A stretch of DNA of 64,000 nt from contig CM060733.1 in NCBI GenBank assembly GCA_030704615.1, forward strand, positions 75,244,907 to 75,308,906. The letters run 5' to 3'. The position numbers and the translations under genes are program-made. Below are positions 11,799-22,924 of this stretch, piece after piece. The notes under the pieces are model-generated. The model saw only the letters and a list, made by a program, of their open reading frames with translations. It did not search any database and was not told the DNA's origin. The stretch's first letter is position 1. Each line of letters opens with the position of its first letter. This DNA is from Takakia lepidozioides (Eukaryota; Streptophyta; Takakiopsida; Takakiales; Takakiaceae).

Positions 11799-13461
11799 AT
11801 GGAGCAAGACGTTACGATCTGCGAAGCAAATGTAACCCTAATAGTAGTGTGTCAGGAGAGCAGAGTTGCGGTGGTGGCCGTCAGATGTGTGGTGGCAGTT
11901 CTCGTTCACGAGAAATGGATGAGGTAAAGTTCTCTTTTCGCTTTGTGTAATTCTCTTCCCCTGTTCTGTTGCTGGTACACTGTGGGCTCTCTTGTTTGTG
12001 TTGTTACACTCTAGGCCCTCTTTTTATTTGTCTTGTTGCTTCTGGTATCTTAAGCTTCTGGTATCGTAGGTTTTACCTCTTAGGTTCTCTCTTGTGTTAA
12101 GGTTCTGGTTTAGAGCAGCGTATACGTTGGGGCTACTTTGCCCGTCTTGAGCACCTGGAGAAGGCCGCTGGAGCAATCCGGGCTTGTGCGTCTACCTCTG
12201 TTCCTCCTACATGCGAGTTTGGTTGCCGTCCTTGAGCATCGTCTCGGTTTTGCTTCTTTCTCGTAAGCTGCACTTCTGTTTTCTAGGTTTGCTTATCGTG
12301 TTTAGTCCGCATTGTTCGTGTACTCCTATTCCTCTTACATGCGAGTCGGTCCGCGTTGTTCTTGTACACTCCATCACGTATTTTTGCACTATGTCACAGG
12401 GGGGTATTGAAAAAGCGGCATGAGGTATTTTTCTTTTTTCCTTGTACGGTGCATGTTTGCTTTGTATGGTTTCTTTGCCATTGCATCTTGTTACAGCTCC
12501 TCTTGTTTTGTTATTTCGGGCCTGCCATGCCCTTACACAACTTAGAGAGAGCGAAAGTGTGCTTCTCAGATCGTTGAAGGAGACATAATGCTTCTGTGAC
12601 ATATTCACTTAGCCACATTGAGAATGAATCACGACCTTGCACGCGGGCGGGAAAACAATCATTGTAACAGACACCATGGGCTGGGATGCAGGACCGCCGG
12701 CTCTTCTCCCATTTACTACAGGACTGGCTCTCCCATATAATGCTTGCTTATGCATTGTGCCTATCGTGCCTGCTTATGCATTGTGACTATGCTTGCTTGG
12801 CGCACTCTGTTTTTCTGGAGTTTGGTTGCTGTCGTAGAAGCGAGCGGCCTATAGATCTGACATGAAACATTGGCTTCCTATGCGCTCTTCCTCCTCGCAT
12901 GGTGTACCTATTCGGTTTTCTTGTACATACTTGTTGCTCTACTTTTGCGTGCCTACAATGGGCTCTAGTAAGCGGCGGTAGTTGTTGTACCTTTTCATTT
13001 GTTTATGCTTATGCGCACATTGTGTGCAGGATTTGGAGGGGGGCGGGAATTTCTTAGACGGAGGCCTTAGTAACCTCCTGGAGAGAGCGGAATTCTGTAG
13101 TCTTCTTTCACTCTTTTTCCAATTCCAGATGGTTGTGAGAATGGATCAATGGAGGAGGGGGACCTGTTAGCGACTCCTTACGTCGATCGGCGTTGTTGCT
13201 GACTACAAGTGAGCTGGGCCGGGTACATCTGGCGGCTCCCACGAAAAACGCTATCGCAGGTGGGGTTGGGGCAGACCAGCAGTCGGACTCAGAGGTACAA
13301 TGCTTCTCCACTCCCCAAAAGCAGATCGCCATTAGGCCCAGGACGATTGTGCAGAGTAGCCCTGGAGCTTCTGTGACGGCTTCCACGATGGACCTGCATG
13401 CAGCTTCTACGATGGACCTGCCGGCAGCGACAACGCACTCCTTGTACAATGAACATGTAGT

Positions 13462-13488
13462 GGGGGGGGGGGGGGGGGGGGGGGGGGG
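13462..13488 (+). repeat. G27 homopolymer in the D-family gene
   Basis: An uninterrupted run of 27 G lies in the exon upstream of the ParB-like domain. The right arm has C10-AACT-C14 at the same place (43,371-43,398). The tract sits in a Gly-rich linker, so length changes shift the reading frame. Confidence 0.9.
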
Positions 13489-15259
13489 TCGTGAGACCAA
13501 CGCACTTGCACTTGCATCTGTACCCGAGGAAATGTTGGAACAAGGTGCTGCTATGAAGCAGTTACAGGTCCTTGATGATCACAATGCTGGAAACCTGCAG
13601 TCCGTGGTGAATAAATGGCAATTACTAAACCCACCTTGCCTCCAAATGTGCCCCTTTGCAGAATGATATTGAATCCCAAAATTAGGCCAATCGTTGGGGA
13701 GAATGCAGGGGATGCATTGAGAATATTTCTTGACAAATGGGTATGTGGAAGGTCGTGGATATTTCTTTTTGGCCCCTACAGACGAGGAGGAGATTCCTAC
13801 TTTGGTGACGGATGAGATTCGAGCGGGGTGGAGTGCCCATTGGAAACAAGTTAGCAATGAGTTTGATGCTGATTGCGAAGCGGATGCAAATTGGGCATGG
13901 CTAAAGAATCGGATGTTTTACGTATGGGATGGTAACCACCGCTTGCACATGTGGTTGAAGCTTATCAATAGTTTAAAGACAAACGAGAAACCATGGCATG
14001 TGTGTGTGCAAGCGAAGATATTGCGATGCCAGGCCAGCACTATGCTGAAAGCTGCCATGTTCCAAACCAATGCGTAAGGCTACTGACCTGCTTGTTTTGA
14101 TGATATTCACATGAAATGGATTTCCAAATGTATAGTCAACAAGATTGCAATTGAAAACCAATACAAATTGCGTGTGTTGGTTGCAGTATTAATGACAAGG
14201 GTTCGTGAAGACCGAGGACATCCACAACCTCTGGTACATTCAAATGATCGGCACAAGCCCTCTGGAGCAGTACAAAGGGCTCCTCACCAAACGCCACTAC
14301 AACAAATCATTGGCGAAGGAAGCTGGAAAGACATGGTATACTATGACACAAGAGGCTATGATCGAGATTCTAGCCCATATGAGTACCCTGTCTTTTCACC
14401 TTTGTGGCTTTCCGGTTGGTTAGAATCACAGATGTGGATGCATAAGGAGGATGCTAATAAACATTGATTGATTTGCATATAGGGGGACATAATGAAGGCA
14501 ATTGCACATGCGAAGATTAGGTACGAAGCTGACCCCAAAGGAAGAGAGGAACCGCGAAGGATGGCTGTTGCAATAGTTGCAGCTAAAATGTTGCCAAAGC
14601 TAAAGCATCTAAGCAGATGGCGAAGAAGCTTCCCATTTACGATCCGGCCAACGGCCCGGAGTTTTTGCCAACCCTACAGACTTGCCAAGAGGGGGGGAAA
14701 GAGTAGGCTGGAGAGAGCCTACCTAATTGCAACTTCCGAGGTATCCCCAAAAGAGAAGCAGCGGTGGCTGCAGTTGCATATTGCAGCACCTGCCCAGCAG
14801 GCAGAGGCCTACTTCCCAGGAACTGAAGGAAAGATCACTGACAAGATTATGGACAAGTGGTTGGCCAGGAAACGTGGTGGTTTCAGGTGAGGAATTTTTT
14901 GCCATGGAATATTTTCAGATTGTATTTGTAACATCTGTTCTGAGCATCTCTAAACAGTCATATGATGGCAACAGGTTGCCACAGAGGCTATGGAGTTGTT
15001 TGCCAAGATCACAGAAACAGATGAGGGGGGAGCACTTGCATTTGAGAAGTGGATACTTGAATGGAAGAAGAAGGCCTACAAGAAGCTGTTCAAGCCGGAG
15101 ATCGAGTCCCATCGCAGGACAATGCTGCTGTCTGACGAATCAGGTGGACCTCGTGCTGCCAAAAGGTTGTTGTACAGGTGCGAACTCACCCATAATCCTA
15201 CTCTTACCACACTGACCCGGTGCTCTCCTAAATGTAATGACGCTTCTGAACCCTCCAAC

Positions 15260-15935
15260 CTTCGTTGAAAAACACCCGGAGGTACATAGTAACGTTCTGG
15301 CTTGTCCAAAACTATGGCCATAGAGAAGACATCCTCAATGGACCTTCGTTGGACATAGGTGGATACAGGAAACCACGTACTGTTGTCACCCACCTTCGCT
15401 CGACGCAGGTGGGTCGTATATGCCCGTAATGCACTTCCTCTTGAAAGGAATTTTTTTTAATTTGTGATAGAGACTTCGATCCTAAACCCAATAACAAAAA
15501 CACAACATATCCCTGATAAAGAAATATGTTGTTTCAAGTCAACCAACATCGTTCACCCACCTTCGGTGGACGTAGGTGGGTCATTGACCAACATCAACTA
15601 ATTATGACTGGAAAAAAAACAAATAAGTAATGTAAAAAAAAATTTATTTTTTAATTTACTCGAGGGGCCCCAATATACAGTCACCATTTTCCTCTTTAAT
15701 TATATGTTTTTCTTTTGTCCAGGTTATGTTATGGACCCTGAACCCTGCTGCCTCGTCACCCACCTTCGGTGGACGTAGGTGGTTCCTAGGCAGGCCCATA
15801 CAAGACCTAAATTAAGGCATAAATGTGAGAGATTTAGATTTGTCAAATTATTTGATCGGGATTATATACCCTCATGTATGCCCTTATAGACCCTATACCC
15901 TCTTGTAAGCCCTTCGGTGGACGTAGGTGGGTATC
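15260..15935. repeat. Intronic inverted repeats, delta type
   Basis: The intron 15,178-16,053 holds repeated inverted motifs of the form CCACCTTCGGTGGACGTAGG, extended by CACC and GGGT. Examples are near 15,393, 15,552, 15,757 and 15,904, with weaker ones near 15,262 and 15,344. Further degenerate copies follow the gene (17,905, 18,013, 18,110, 18,175). The motif is unrelated in sequence to the GGCGCC palindromes, but it sits in the intron homologous to the one holding the beta array of E1. Confidence 0.85.
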
Positions 15936-17369
15936 ACGGTCCATGAATTCGTTATTAATCCCCCCCAGTTGTCTGATTAAGTGTTCTTACCCCCATTCGT
16001 GCTATGTGAGGACCTTATTAGCACAAACTAAAGTGGTTGTTTGGTTTGTGTAGGTATCTACTTGACATCCACGGGGGTGACAATCTTCCCTCTGTTGCTG
16101 AGGCGTGGACGACCCCTGGCAATGAGAAAGTCACTATGTTCTCTAAAGACCAGACGGCCAACCTAACTCAACTTCATGCTGACTTGTGTCCGTGGTATCT
16201 GGACTACCCCCCAAAGGACGGTCCTCCGGGAGAGAAGGAGAAAATTACCCAGGTGGAGTCTAAAGTTGGTGAAGAGAAAAGGTAATCCCTTTTTTCCTTG
16301 CAATAGTTTCGTACATTACTCTATAAGTTTTCAAATGTAATCATTTCCTATGTTCCTGCACAGACGCTATTCTTCGACGTCCATTGTTTGGTGCTTGGGA
16401 CCTGCACAGGATTTGAATTCAGTGACCAAGGCTGTGTGCTATCGAAATATCCGGAGTGTTTCTCCGCTGATATGTTGCGGCATTTTCTACCCACATCTGA
16501 GATGACATGTCACCAAATGGTTCTCCTTATAGAGGTCGGAAGGAGAAGTCCCCCGCATTCTACCAGACAATCATGGAGCTATGTTCAGCTGAGGGGGCCA
16601 AGGTTTTGGATTTGACTGCTTCGACAGGTAATATTAATTCAGAGTCCTTATGTTGCAATCTCTTATAAATTCACTACTATTAAAGGGGCCATCGTTATGC
16701 ATATGTCTTCTTCTCTTAAACTGGAAAAACAGATTATCTTATATTGGCCGACGTCGTCGCTGTTGTAGGAAACTCGGTGAAAGTTGCAATCACATCAGGC
16801 ATACACATCGTCGCAATGGAGAGCGACTTTGACGTGTTCGATGACATTTTGAAGCCTATGATGGACACTTGTCCGAAGAGAAGACGACCTCCTGGGCTAC
16901 ATGCTAGAAGGCCTGCAGTGAAGTATGTGGACACATCCGATGGCGAGGGTGATGTGTGAGTGAGTCATGTCACTAACCTTGTATGAATATTGGTTTGTTT
17001 GTCGTTTCTGTTCTTTTTATGAGTGTGACCGTATGGTTGCCCTTGTGCAGGCACGGAGATGTGAGGAGGCAGGATGGATTTGCGTACGTACGCAAATCAC
17101 ATACCCATGACCCCACAGCAGTTTCCGATGCTCCCAATCTACACAGAGGCTGAGGCCCAAAGACAGGCATCATCAATACGAGAGAATGAGTGGGACGACC
17201 AGTTGACGTGGACAAAGAAAAAATCTATGTTTGGGAATAATAGCTTTGTGTATGTGTTGGACGAGGCTACTGAGGCATGTGAACTGTCTAGTAGTAGTAT
17301 GAGCGATAGCCTGGTCGATGATCTACCAAATTTGTAATTGATTTGGGATCTGAGGACACTATTGAATAG

Positions 17370-18721
17370 CTGTCAGAAAGGGAACGGGCTAAGCAAACTG
17401 AATTGAAACTCAATCTACTTGAAGCTTTTTTGACATGCTTGACCGGCAATTTTACAATTTGGAATTCTGTAAAATACATATTCTTGAAGTCTTTGAAGAT
17501 TCTCGTAGGATTGTCTTCTATATTATTTACTCTTTAAGGTCCTGTCAAAAGAAAGATATTGCAGTGACACAGGTTAAAGTGAACATTCTCTCTTGCTTGT
17601 CAAATGCGTTTGAGGGGCACGTGTCAGGTCTGCTTTTGAAATGCCAAGTTCAACCAGGTTGTGTGAGTTTTGTAAGTTATCCCAAACTCAATTCATTTAT
17701 CACACCCTCATACCCTCATATGATGCTGGCAATTTCGGAATTGGGTCCACAAGCATATACCCTGCATGCATGTGGACGTAGGGCATATGCAAATTATTTT
17801 CGACCTATGGTGAACGAAGCTGACCTTCCTCACTAATGGAAATGCAATGTTATGTGACATGACAGGAGCTCTCCCAGGATTTTACTCCTAAGAATTTTGA
17901 TATCGACCTAAGTTGGACGAAGGTGGATGGATGTGACAATGATATAATTGTTAAATTGGAATGTTTGCTTGGGTTATCCTTCCCGATACTTGACGGCTTG
18001 GGCCAGCTTGGACCTTCGGCTGACGCAGGTGGGTGGCTATGTGTTTGAGCTGATTTTCTCAATCTGGTATCCGTCCGCGATCTACCACCGCGGACATTAG
18101 CCACATTCGCTGGCCGTAGGTCCTTTATTGGGCAGGTTCGTTGGGCATGTAAAATGTTATTGCTAACCTTCGTTGACCTTCGTTACTGATGGAATATCGT
18201 TGTTAACTGACAGAGAATAGGAGCTCTCGTTCAGCCTGCACACATACCTACCAGTAGGTCATGTATTGAAGGAGCATAAAAATGTTGAGGTCATGCAAAG
18301 GGCAAGGTAATGGTCCAGCCTGCCCTATTACCATTTCAAGACACGTTTTCACACATACATCTTGGATATGACCCACAGGTTGCAACATCTTACCTTTTCA
18401 GCCATTAATTATGGCAGGTCATGCATCAGCCAAGGCATAAGGACCAGCCTGCAATTTGTCAGAATCACAATATGCCCACCAAGCAGTCCTACTTGGGCAT
18501 GATGAAATAAATTCCATATCATTTGTATTCACCCCGAGACAGGTGATCATACAAGGTGTCAAGGGAATGTGAACTCAGCTTGTCAAATTGCAGGTTCAAG
18601 ACTTGTACATACAAGCAGCTTGAACAGCCGAGATCCAGCCTCTTTTGCATATAAAAAACCAGATTGCAGGTCATAGGCCTGATGGCATGACAAAGCCAAA
18701 ACTATAGGTAGGATCCCATTG
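17370..18721. other. 3' flank of the D-family gene; small conserved ORF
   Basis: An open frame at 17,435-17,836 (mirrored at 39,000-39,434, 144 codons) stays open in both arms but resembles nothing I recognise, and lies just after the stop of the methyltransferase-like gene. From 18,240 on, short repeats combining GGTCATG with CCAGCCTGC recur several times. The inverted duplication ends at 18,721. Confidence 0.35.
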
Positions 18722-19241
18722 GCAGGAGGGAAGTCTCGCATATTCTACAGTAGTTGGCAGGATGGATGGCTTGGACAAACTGGTGGATTCACGAGGACGT
18801 GACATGGCAGACTGAAAATTACAGATGCAGAGCATGATGAGTACTAGAAAGCCATTGTGGGCCAGATTGGGGATTAATCTACCAGGCGCAGGACCAGTGA
18901 CATCTACGATGGATGCGTTTGCTGTGACAGTATCAAAATGTTTGGAATCCCAATTTCAGACGGTAACTGGTGCTCACTCTAAGCCCTTATGTCTTCATGT
19001 CACTGATGATCTTTTGAATTTGACCAAGGAGCAGCAGGATACAGGGAAGGCCAACTGTGAGGTACACGTGGAAATTCAGCCCTTACCACGTACAAAGGCA
19101 GTAGCAGTCCAGGGCAATGGTGACAGAGCCGCCGGGCACACCGGATTCTGGTATGCAGGTATGTGGGAGTTTAAATGGGGAGGAAGATGCAGACGGTGAC
19201 AAACAAAACAAGCAGGTTGCTTTAATTTCTCCTGCTCACAT

Positions 19242-19846
19242 GTGAAGCCAAATGACAGTTTACTTCCTGGACCAGCGAAGAAACATTTACTAATTCTGGA
19301 CTTAAATGGTCTGTTATGTGAATCTTTTCATTCTGCTAATGGGCCTGCATCCCTTCCCAAAGGTTTTGTGGGGAAGATGTGTGGCAAGAAGATGGTAGTT
19401 TTGAGACCATGCTGTTATGACTTTTTGCAAAAGTGTTTTGAACACTTTGAGGTGGCGGTGTGGTCTTGTTGCCAAGCTCGCAACTTCTTCCCAATGGTGG
19501 ACTATATTTTTGCAGCCCACACTAAGCTGGTTTTCCAGTGGGATGCCCTTCATGTGACGAGGATCCAGTCCTCCCATGTCATAAGGGGTCTGATTCAAAG
19601 CCATTATATTTCAAGAACTTGTCTAGAGTGTGGGCAGACTGGCCAGAATGGACTTATGAGGACACTGTTCTTGTTGACGACACACCCAAGAAAGGCGGCA
19701 AACAATCCTCCCTTCAGTGGGATTTTTCCAGAGCCATGGAAGTGCAACCAGATTCACCAACTGATGAGTATCTAACAGAGGTGTTGTGGCCTTTCTTGTG
19801 GAAGGCATCGAAAGCTGCCAGTATTCCCAAGTTTTTGGAGTCTTAG
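19242..19846 (+). pseudogene. FCP1/NIF-like HAD phosphatase domain, frameshifted
   Basis: The fragment begins KKHLLILDLNGLLCES, which matches the first HAD motif of FCP1-type small CTD phosphatases, but the second acidic residue of DxDx(T/V) is Asn (DLNGLL). It continues with VVLRPCCYDFLQKCFEHFEV, VAVWSCCQARN and LVFQWD, and after a frame change near 19,550 with KPLYFKNLSRVW and TVLVDDTPKKG, the late VDD(S/T)P motif, ending at TAG 19,846. FCP1 enzymes remove phosphate from serine in the RNA polymerase II tail or other proteins. Replacement of the second Asp, which acts as general acid-base, argues against normal catalysis. Its place inside a CACTA element suggests a captured host fragment. 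Confidence 0.65.
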
Positions 19847-20099
19847 CCTGTTTTCGGACAACAACCATACAACATTGCTACTGTGAAGGTACAAACATTC
19901 TGACAGTGCTCCAGAGGCTACAAGTTTTTGGGTTCATTCATTGCATTGCTTTCCTGGATGCTTCTCCTCGGTTGCTTGATTAATGCTAGGTTTTCATTGC
20001 AGGTTTTCATGTTGGCTTTTTTTGTTTGATTCATACTTGGATTTTGTTTCTATTCACTATTCTTGTTTGCTCATTGCTTTCCTGGTTGTTCTCTAGTCT

Positions 20100-20541
20100 G
20101 TGACACATGAACTTGTGACAAACAAAGGTGATATTGTCGACAAGCCGGTACAGACCAGGGCAAGAGTGTCGACCCGGCGAGTAGCCACCCCAAAAGAGGT
20201 CTCACAACCACTCGAGACTGCAAATGGAGTAAGTCCAGGCCCTTGTCTTGTTTGTTTTATTTTTTCCAACCTTGGGGTTCTCTTTAATTCGCAAATGTTG
20301 AGTGTCATAGTCCTGTGTATGTCATGGGTTTTCACATCGTGTTCTTTTTTGTGTGGAGTTGGGATCACAGCTCAGGGTGGGTGACGAGGTTTGGCTGTTG
20401 GATGTGAACTCCAAACGCAAGAAATGTGGAGTAGGGCTGATTGTTGCTCTTCAAGGTGTTGTGGTGGGTTACGGGTACCCTGCTGTGCCCCTTGATTATG
20501 TGTACATCAAAGAGGCATGTGTCAGTAACACCCCTCTACCA
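20100..20541 (+). pseudogene. CACTA transposase C-terminal exons, interrupted by E2 (5' part)
   Basis: The exon ~20,100-20,229 ends at GTAAGT, and the next begins after CACAG at 20,370 (LRVGDEVWLLDVNS). It continues GVVVGYGYPAVPLDYVYIKE, resembling the C-terminal beta-rich domain of Ptta/En/Spm-type proteins. After SNTPLP the frame is broken by the E2 terminus at 20,542. The missing end is at 36,241-36,345 (YVNGVRKHTELGQVVGQ...). Ignoring E2 and one copy of the 9-bp target, the frame runs straight through, showing E2 landed in an exon. Confidence 0.6.
20533..20541. repeat. E2 left target-site duplication
   Basis: CCTCTACCA here pairs with CTTCTACCA at 36,232-36,240, with one mismatch in nine bases. 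Nine bases is the usual Mutator-superfamily length. Confidence 0.7.
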
Positions 20542-20894
20542 GGGGGCTGCTATTTCATGAGCCATGAGCCATGAGCCATGAGCAGAGTCGTAAGTGTCGA
20601 AAAAAACATGAGCAGGACTATTTTCCGGAAATGAGTGTCCGCGGGAATAGGGTTTAGGGTGTCACGGTCATAGGGGGAGAAGGACCTCCCGATGAAGGAG
20701 GTTCGGCAATGTTTTTTAGAATTACATATTGAAAGGCAATGTTTCGCGAATGGTAGGGTGGTACTGATCTGTACAATGGGGGCCCATTTCAGCCTACCAG
20801 CCACTTGCAAAATCCACCCACACTCCCAATGAGGAATGATGCATTTTGGGAACGATGGATACAGAATAGAACAAAATGAGGGCACAATGGGGTT

Positions 20895-20900
20895 TTTATT
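20895..20900 (-). terminator. Poly(A) signal of the minus-strand unknown gene
   Basis: TTTATT on the plus strand gives AATAAA on the minus strand, 73 bases beyond the stop of the gene at 20,973-21,738. Confidence 0.5.
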
Positions 20901-20972
20901 GATCCACATAAATTGCATTTGAAGCACGTCTACTGTGCTGATTGTGCAAGCAATTCTTTAGCCCTGTGCCTT

Positions 20973-21738
20973 CTAAATACAAGTCACGTTGTCAATGGGA
21001 CTTCGACTGCTCTGGAAGTAGCTCATGAGTCTTCGGGCTCCTCCTGGTAACTGGATTGCAGCCGTTGTACCGCCCCTGTTTATGTTCACCACAATGTCCT
21101 GCCCTTCAATCATACCACCATCGAATATGGAAAGCTTCACGTTTTCGCCGTCCACACCAATGCGAATGTCCCCATACAATGGAGAAGATGAGCGCACTCC
21201 TTCAGGAGTATAAGTCTCTCCGATGGAGTCCACCCACGTCCACTGGCAGCAGTTCCACCGCAACAGCATAGCAGTGCGCATTCTTCTGCATGGGTGCCGT
21301 CGTAGCTGGGAAAATCGGAATCAAGGATGCGCAGGAGCCACGGACTCCTCAGACCAAGATCGTCACCCCGCCCGAAAGGCGTACTGGCCTGGGAGATACT
21401 CAAAAGCGGACAATGTTTCCACATTCGAACCAGTATCTTCTGTAATCTGTGTACCAGATAACGATGTCTCCCGATGTGGCCGAAACATTGCATAATCGAT
21501 GCCTCCATAAGGGCAGTCGTCCTGGTTCCGGAAGCACGGCATCCTTGCAAAGGAGGACCTGAGGACGTCTTTGATGCCGATGACAATCACTTGCAGACAG
21601 CAACGAAGCCTTAGATTTTCGAAATGATGAGAAGCGGAAGAGCAGTGCGGGCTCCAATAATGGACCATCTGGGTCACAAGTACCCACAATCATCGGTGTA
21701 ACGTGTTCAACAAGCCAGCGGTGACCTCTTTTTCTCAT
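20973..21738 (-). CDS. Unknown protein X1 of E2, frameshifted as assembled
   Basis: I do not recognise this family. Fragments in changing frames give RNQDDCPYGGIDYAMFRP, then SGDIVIWY, EYLPGQYAFRAGDDLG, SPLYGDIRIGVDGENVKL and SIFDGGMIEGQDIVVNIN, ending at 20,973. Every one of these blocks has a counterpart in the same order in the neighbouring gene X2, which is good evidence for coding sequence. The likely start is ATG 21,738 (MRKRGHRWLVEH). X1 and X2 diverge from a ~80-bp gap that holds one alpha-like GGCGCC palindrome. Neither has a counterpart in E1 or E3. The Cys-containing segment before YAMF could bind metal, but that is a guess. Confidence 0.5.
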
Positions 21739-21783
21739 CCACGGGGTATAGTTTGAAATCTGCCACCGAAGTCTATCCCCGGA

Positions 21784-21811
21784 TGGAAATTCGGCGCCGT
21801 ATTTACATCGA
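21784..21811. repeat. Single alpha-like palindrome between X1 and X2
   Basis: The sequence around GGAAATTCGGCGCCGTATTT lies in the short gap between two divergent genes. It has the T version of the half-site, as in E1/E3, although it lies in E2, whose other sites have the G version. Confidence 0.7.
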
Positions 21812-21817
21812 AGGGGG

Positions 21818-22654
21818 ATGGACTTCGTCGTCTCGAGTGGCTATAGGCCCACCTGGCACTTACTGCCCATAGTTTGCATGGCAGGGAAGGAAACTGAAAC
21901 GGCTACATCCATGGATGAGCCAATCTCATCCATGCAGGTTCCTGTCGGGGGGAATTTAAATGTGCCCTGGAGTGTTTGTGAGGAATTGCAGCGTTTGCTT
22001 GAATTTCTTCCAGCCACCGCGCTGCTACCTCCTCCATCCGGGAGCTGCTGTCATTGAGCATACTGCGCTACTCTTTTCAGGACGCCGTGCCGCCGAAATC
22101 CTGCTGACTGCCCTTATCATGGCCACGATTATGCTATGTTCAAACCAGAATCAGGAGACATCATTGTCTGGCTTCACTTTTCACAGACGCATCTGGAATC
22201 AAGCGGGAGTCTTTGTGCGCAATGGAGTATTTGGAGGGCTATTACCGCTTTGAGCGAGGTGAGGGCGAGGGTCAATGCGGTCCGTGGGTCCTGAAAATTG
22301 TTGACCTCGACAAGGTGGAATGGGATGCCGGACAGATCACGCACGGCCTCACTTTGGCGCTGGAACTGCTGCCAGTGGACCAGGGAGGACGGCACCGGGG
22401 AAAACTATATTCGTGGAGTTCACTCCGCTTTTCCAGTGTATGGAGACATTCGGCTGAGTTGCAAAGACGAATCGCACGGGCACAGGAGGCCCACAGTGAC
22501 CTTGTCGATGTATGATGGTGGTATGATTGATGGGCATGACATTGTCGTCAGCTCCACCAAGGGCACCAGATCGACCGCATTGCAGTTTACCTCGAGGTGC
22601 CGCATCAGTAATGAGCTTGTTTTGAGGGCTATCGAAGTTCCGTCGACTTGGTGA
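21818..22654 (+). CDS. Unknown protein X2 of E2, paralogue of X1
   Basis: This is the second member of the divergent pair. A possible start is ATG 21,818. The better matched part runs from about 22,080: RNPADCPYHGHDYAMF, SGDIIVWLHF, EYLEGYYRFERGEGEGQ, WVLKIVDLD, PVYGDIRLSC, TLSMYDGGMIDGHDIVV, ending at TGA 22,654. Two frame changes (about 22,340 and 22,430) are needed to align it all with X1. AATAAA follows at 22,723. No membrane segment or signal peptide is evident and the function is unknown. The two genes probably arose by inverted duplication within the element. Confidence 0.5.
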
Positions 22655-22722
22655 CGCCCATGTAGAAGGAGGAAGGGCTTAGATTTGTCTGGAGTTGCTA
22701 AATGTGAGACACCGTTTCGATC

Positions 22723-22728
22723 AATAAA
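22723..22728 (+). terminator. Poly(A) signal after X2
   Basis: AATAAA lies 69 bases past the TGA at 22,654. Confidence 0.5.
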
Positions 22729-22924
22729 ACAACCCATCGTACCTCACTTCTGTGTGCTTGTGTTTCATCGTGTTCAAAGAACTGCCGTAATTGGCCCACT
22801 GTTTACAATTTGAGGTCTCATTTGTACAATGTGTCTGTCCATATGACTATACCAGAGTCAGCGATATCAGAGTCCCGAGGTGAAGAAAATCCATGTATGA
22901 GTTGTAGGAAATATGTACACGCCA

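Larger units (their letters stand above)
11799..17369 (+). pseudogene. D-family ParB-methyltransferase-like gene, left copy
   Basis: This diverged relative of the E1/E2/E3 gene starts at ATG 11,799; compared with the right copy a ~15-bp piece of exon 1 is missing. The ParB-like exon ends at 14,073 and contains MFYVWDGNHRLHMW (about 13,914). Later exons lie at ~14,190-14,385, 14,483-14,888, ~14,975-15,177, 16,054-16,281, 16,363-16,628 (KVLDLTASTG), 16,770-16,957 (GNSVKVAITSG...AMESD) and ~17,052-17,369. Intron sites after the ParB domain, after RLLYR and within the region-I glycine match those of the other family. The exon carrying region IV is absent: only an ~81-bp intron separates 16,281 from 16,363. 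The product may therefore bind DNA or cofactor without methylating. A G27 run and small indels disrupt the frame in this copy. Confidence 0.72.
1..18721 (+). repeat. Left arm of a large inverted duplication
   Basis: This segment reappears reverse-complemented at 38,113-56,458. Similarity can be followed through transposase, palindrome array, ParB-methyltransferase gene, element end, AT-rich flank and the second (D-family) methyltransferase gene. It stops abruptly: the left arm ends at GGTAGGATCCCATTG (about 18,721), and the right arm begins with its complement at about 38,113, after which the two sides are unrelated. The arm probably continues left of the window. The arms differ mainly by short insertions and deletions, many in homopolymers, and by repeat-array length (18.72 against 18.35 kb). 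Confidence 0.93.
18722..20541 (+). mobile_element. CACTA-type element, part left of the E2 insertion
   Basis: This segment carries an FCP1-like fragment and the exons of a CACTA (En/Spm, Ptta-like) transposase tail. It continues on the far side of E2 and ends at 37,524 with a CACTA-type terminus. I could not find the matching left terminus, so the left end may have been removed where the inverted duplication begins. An open frame at 18,825-19,199 resembles low-complexity CACTA coding sequence, but I cannot name it. Confidence 0.45.
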
